DNA of 51,441 nucleotides from Candidatus Aalborgicola danicus (GTDB taxonomy: Bacteria > Pseudomonadota > Gammaproteobacteria > Burkholderiales > Burkholderiaceae_C): NCBI GenBank assembly GCA_016703945.1, contig JADJBC010000043.1, positions 1 to 51,441 on the forward strand, read 5' to 3'. Position 1 is the stretch's first letter, and every line of letters starts with the position of its first letter. The translations under genes and the position numbers were made by a program. Positions 49,899 through 51,441 of the stretch are shown one piece after another. The notes beneath the pieces are model-generated. The model saw nothing but the letters and a program-made list of their open reading frames with translations, was not told the DNA's origin and searched no databases.

Positions 49899-51441
49899 TG
49901 CTTAGCCTCCGATGAGTATGCATCAGTACGCATTTTACATAAATTGAGAATCTAGACGGGTCTGGCTGGAATAGGCTTTGATCCGCGCTCCGCGATTGGG
50001 AGTTACCGGTCAACTTCTGCAGAAGCTGGGGTCAACGTACTTGTTAAGCCAGGGGCACGCCAAAGTCCGTACGCCATCAAATTGCCTGGATGTGGGTCCA
50101 TGGCCACCAGCAGCATTTCCCGAGAAACTGGTAGGTTGTGAAATTAATACGATCCACTTGCGTCATGATTATCCTTATAATCACCACGTATTAAGTATTT
50201 ACCTAAAATGGCGCTTTTGACTTGTGTCCCGTCTATTTTTAAAAAAGCGTTTCCTAGGTTTTCCATAAAAGTGTTCCTGCATCAACCAATGCATCAGGCG
50301 CTCCATTGGAGAGCGGGCGCGCCCAACTCAGGGGTGAGCCAGCTTTCGACAGAGAAGCACTCCCGGTCGGTCACGCCTTTGAGGTTTCTGCCTATCAGCC
50401 CATCATTTTTGGCGTGAGAAGGTCGCGTTTTCGAGCAGCCATCCGTCGCGAGTTCCGTTCAGCTCAGGTACGCTTTTTCCGGAAGGCCCCCCCCTCAGGA
50501 ACGTTGTTGTGAAAAATTACTTCTCACGATTGATAGGCCCTTTTTTGAAATCTCAGAGAATCAGGACTTGCAAAAATAGCACTAGGTTCACTCTTATGGG
50601 ACAGACATCGATGTCCCGGCCAGGTATTGCTAGCCGAATCAAGCAAGTTCGATCGTTGTTGCTAGCGTGCCTTTTTAATTTAAGATGCGCGTAAGTGGTG
50701 CATCATTATGAAATAGTGCCTACTTCGATGGCACGCTTCACCACAGGTGACAGGGAAGCCCACCATCATCAAGTGACGATCGGGATGCACACAGCCCGCG
50801 ATCAACGCTACGTCCTGCTGGAGACCTGTGACCATGGACGGCGACGGTAAGCCAAAAAGTTTTCTATGCTTACTGTTTGGGAAGTGGAGTTTACGCGCCG
50901 AGACTGGAAGCGCGAGGTCCAGGATATCAAAAGGTCACCGGCCCGACCTGCCAGATCGCATCCGAGTCGTATTGAATGTGCGTGCGCCGTCAGAATTGGT
51001 GAGACGCAGCTACCAGGCGTGCCAGCGGAATGCCTGGAACCCTCGCACAAAAGGTTGTTGGTACATGTTGGCAAAGCCGACCACCTCATCAGAGGCTGTG
51101 GTTGGACGGCTGCTCCATCGGTGGATCGCGACATGGGGCCCGCAGACATCCACGGGGAACTAGCACGGCTGTAAGGCGCTAGTCTCCCGACGGTCTACGT
51201 AGCTCTAAAAACGATTGATGCCCGCTGCTTGCAACGTGGCGAGGCCAGACCGGGTTTTCTCTAACTGGCTTCACTGCCGGGCCTGGCAAAAATAGTTAGT
51301 ACTTTCGACTGATGCACCGTCTGCAAAGTTCGTGGACCGTTCAGGTGCGCCACGGTCCCCACGAAAGGGTTGGCGAGAGGTTGGCCAAACTCCAGCGCAG
51401 CGACCTGGCAGTGGGGGGTGCTTGGCGCGATGCACCATTGC
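49899..51441. other. Gene-free end of the window
   Basis: 1.5 kb with short frames on both strands and none with a recognisable product. The longest, around 50828-51174, is rich in Arg, Ser and Pro and reads like non-coding DNA. No hairpin terminator, tRNA or element end is obvious. Confidence 0.4.

Noticed and set aside
50828..51174. Frames near the end of the window
   Set aside because: Several overlapping frames in both directions, none with a ribosome site or recognisable protein character.
1..51441. CRISPR arrays, tRNA or rRNA genes
   Set aside because: Looked for regularly spaced repeats, tRNA-like cloverleaf signatures and rRNA sequence by eye; the only regular repeat is the 21-bp iteron set, which fits a replication origin.

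Overview
The window looks like part or all of a betaproteobacterial plasmid (or secondary replicon), most plausibly from the Comamonadaceae (Rhodoferax, Polaromonas or Acidovorax relatives). Three things suggest this. There is a Rep_3-type initiator with an iteron origin and a DnaA box next to parA, parB and palindromic parS-like sites (43.0-47.1 kb). The transport and catabolic genes are of a style common in that family: DctS/DctR with an orphan DctP, a TAXI receptor, and a liv operon with an embedded acyl-CoA ligase. The intervening DNA is gene-poor and littered with decayed plasmid genes. The taxon is an inference from gene style; no rRNA or tRNA is present to settle it, and circularity cannot be judged.

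Layout. 0.1-5.2 kb is a graveyard on the minus strand: a SNF2-type helicase broken by several frameshifts, and a broken actin-like (ParM/StbA) segregation ATPase with a possible small adaptor, i.e. relics of an older plasmid-maintenance module. 6.3-9.1 kb holds a two-gene tyrosine recombinase unit, a remnant of a recombinase-in-trio element, an unknown gene, a perfect 15-bp inverted repeat and a transposase tail. 9.7-13.7 kb is a four-gene minus-strand operon built around a membrane-anchored ATPase with two AAA+ domains and three partners I do not recognise; it is the best candidate for an undescribed system. 14.1-19.3 kb carries small accessory genes: a 56-aa membrane protein, a zinc-ribbon membrane protein, an Xre regulator with overlapping palindromes, a YecA/SEC-C protein, a lipoprotein, an NTF2-like protein, a HAD-like protein and a winged-helix-like protein.

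19.9-23 kb has an MFS exporter, a YefM-YoeB toxin-antitoxin pair and a small membrane protein. 23.6-30.7 kb is a sensory and transport block: a DctS-like kinase and DctR-like regulator, divergent from an orphan DctP receptor that is followed by a membrane coiled-coil protein, a 57-aa membrane protein, a TAXI receptor and an SPFH/stomatin protein. No TRAP permease genes are present. 31.0-32.7 kb is an AT-richer secreted metalloprotease with RTX-like and DUF4214-like parts, frameshifted near its C-terminus.

33.2-41.6 kb is a compact catabolic operon, livG-livH-livM-livK-livF-acyl-CoA ligase-enoyl-CoA hydratase, divergent from a TetR regulator with an operator-like palindrome between them. Together these would import a branched or aromatic acid and activate it to its CoA thioester. 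A tnpB-only IS200/IS605-type element sits between that block and the rep gene. Rep, iterons, parA (carrying an apparent one-base frameshift), parB and two identical parS-like palindromes follow. A hipBA pair (hipB with compensating frameshifts) and a decayed Phd/PIN toxin-antitoxin pair come next, and the last 1.5 kb contains nothing I can support.
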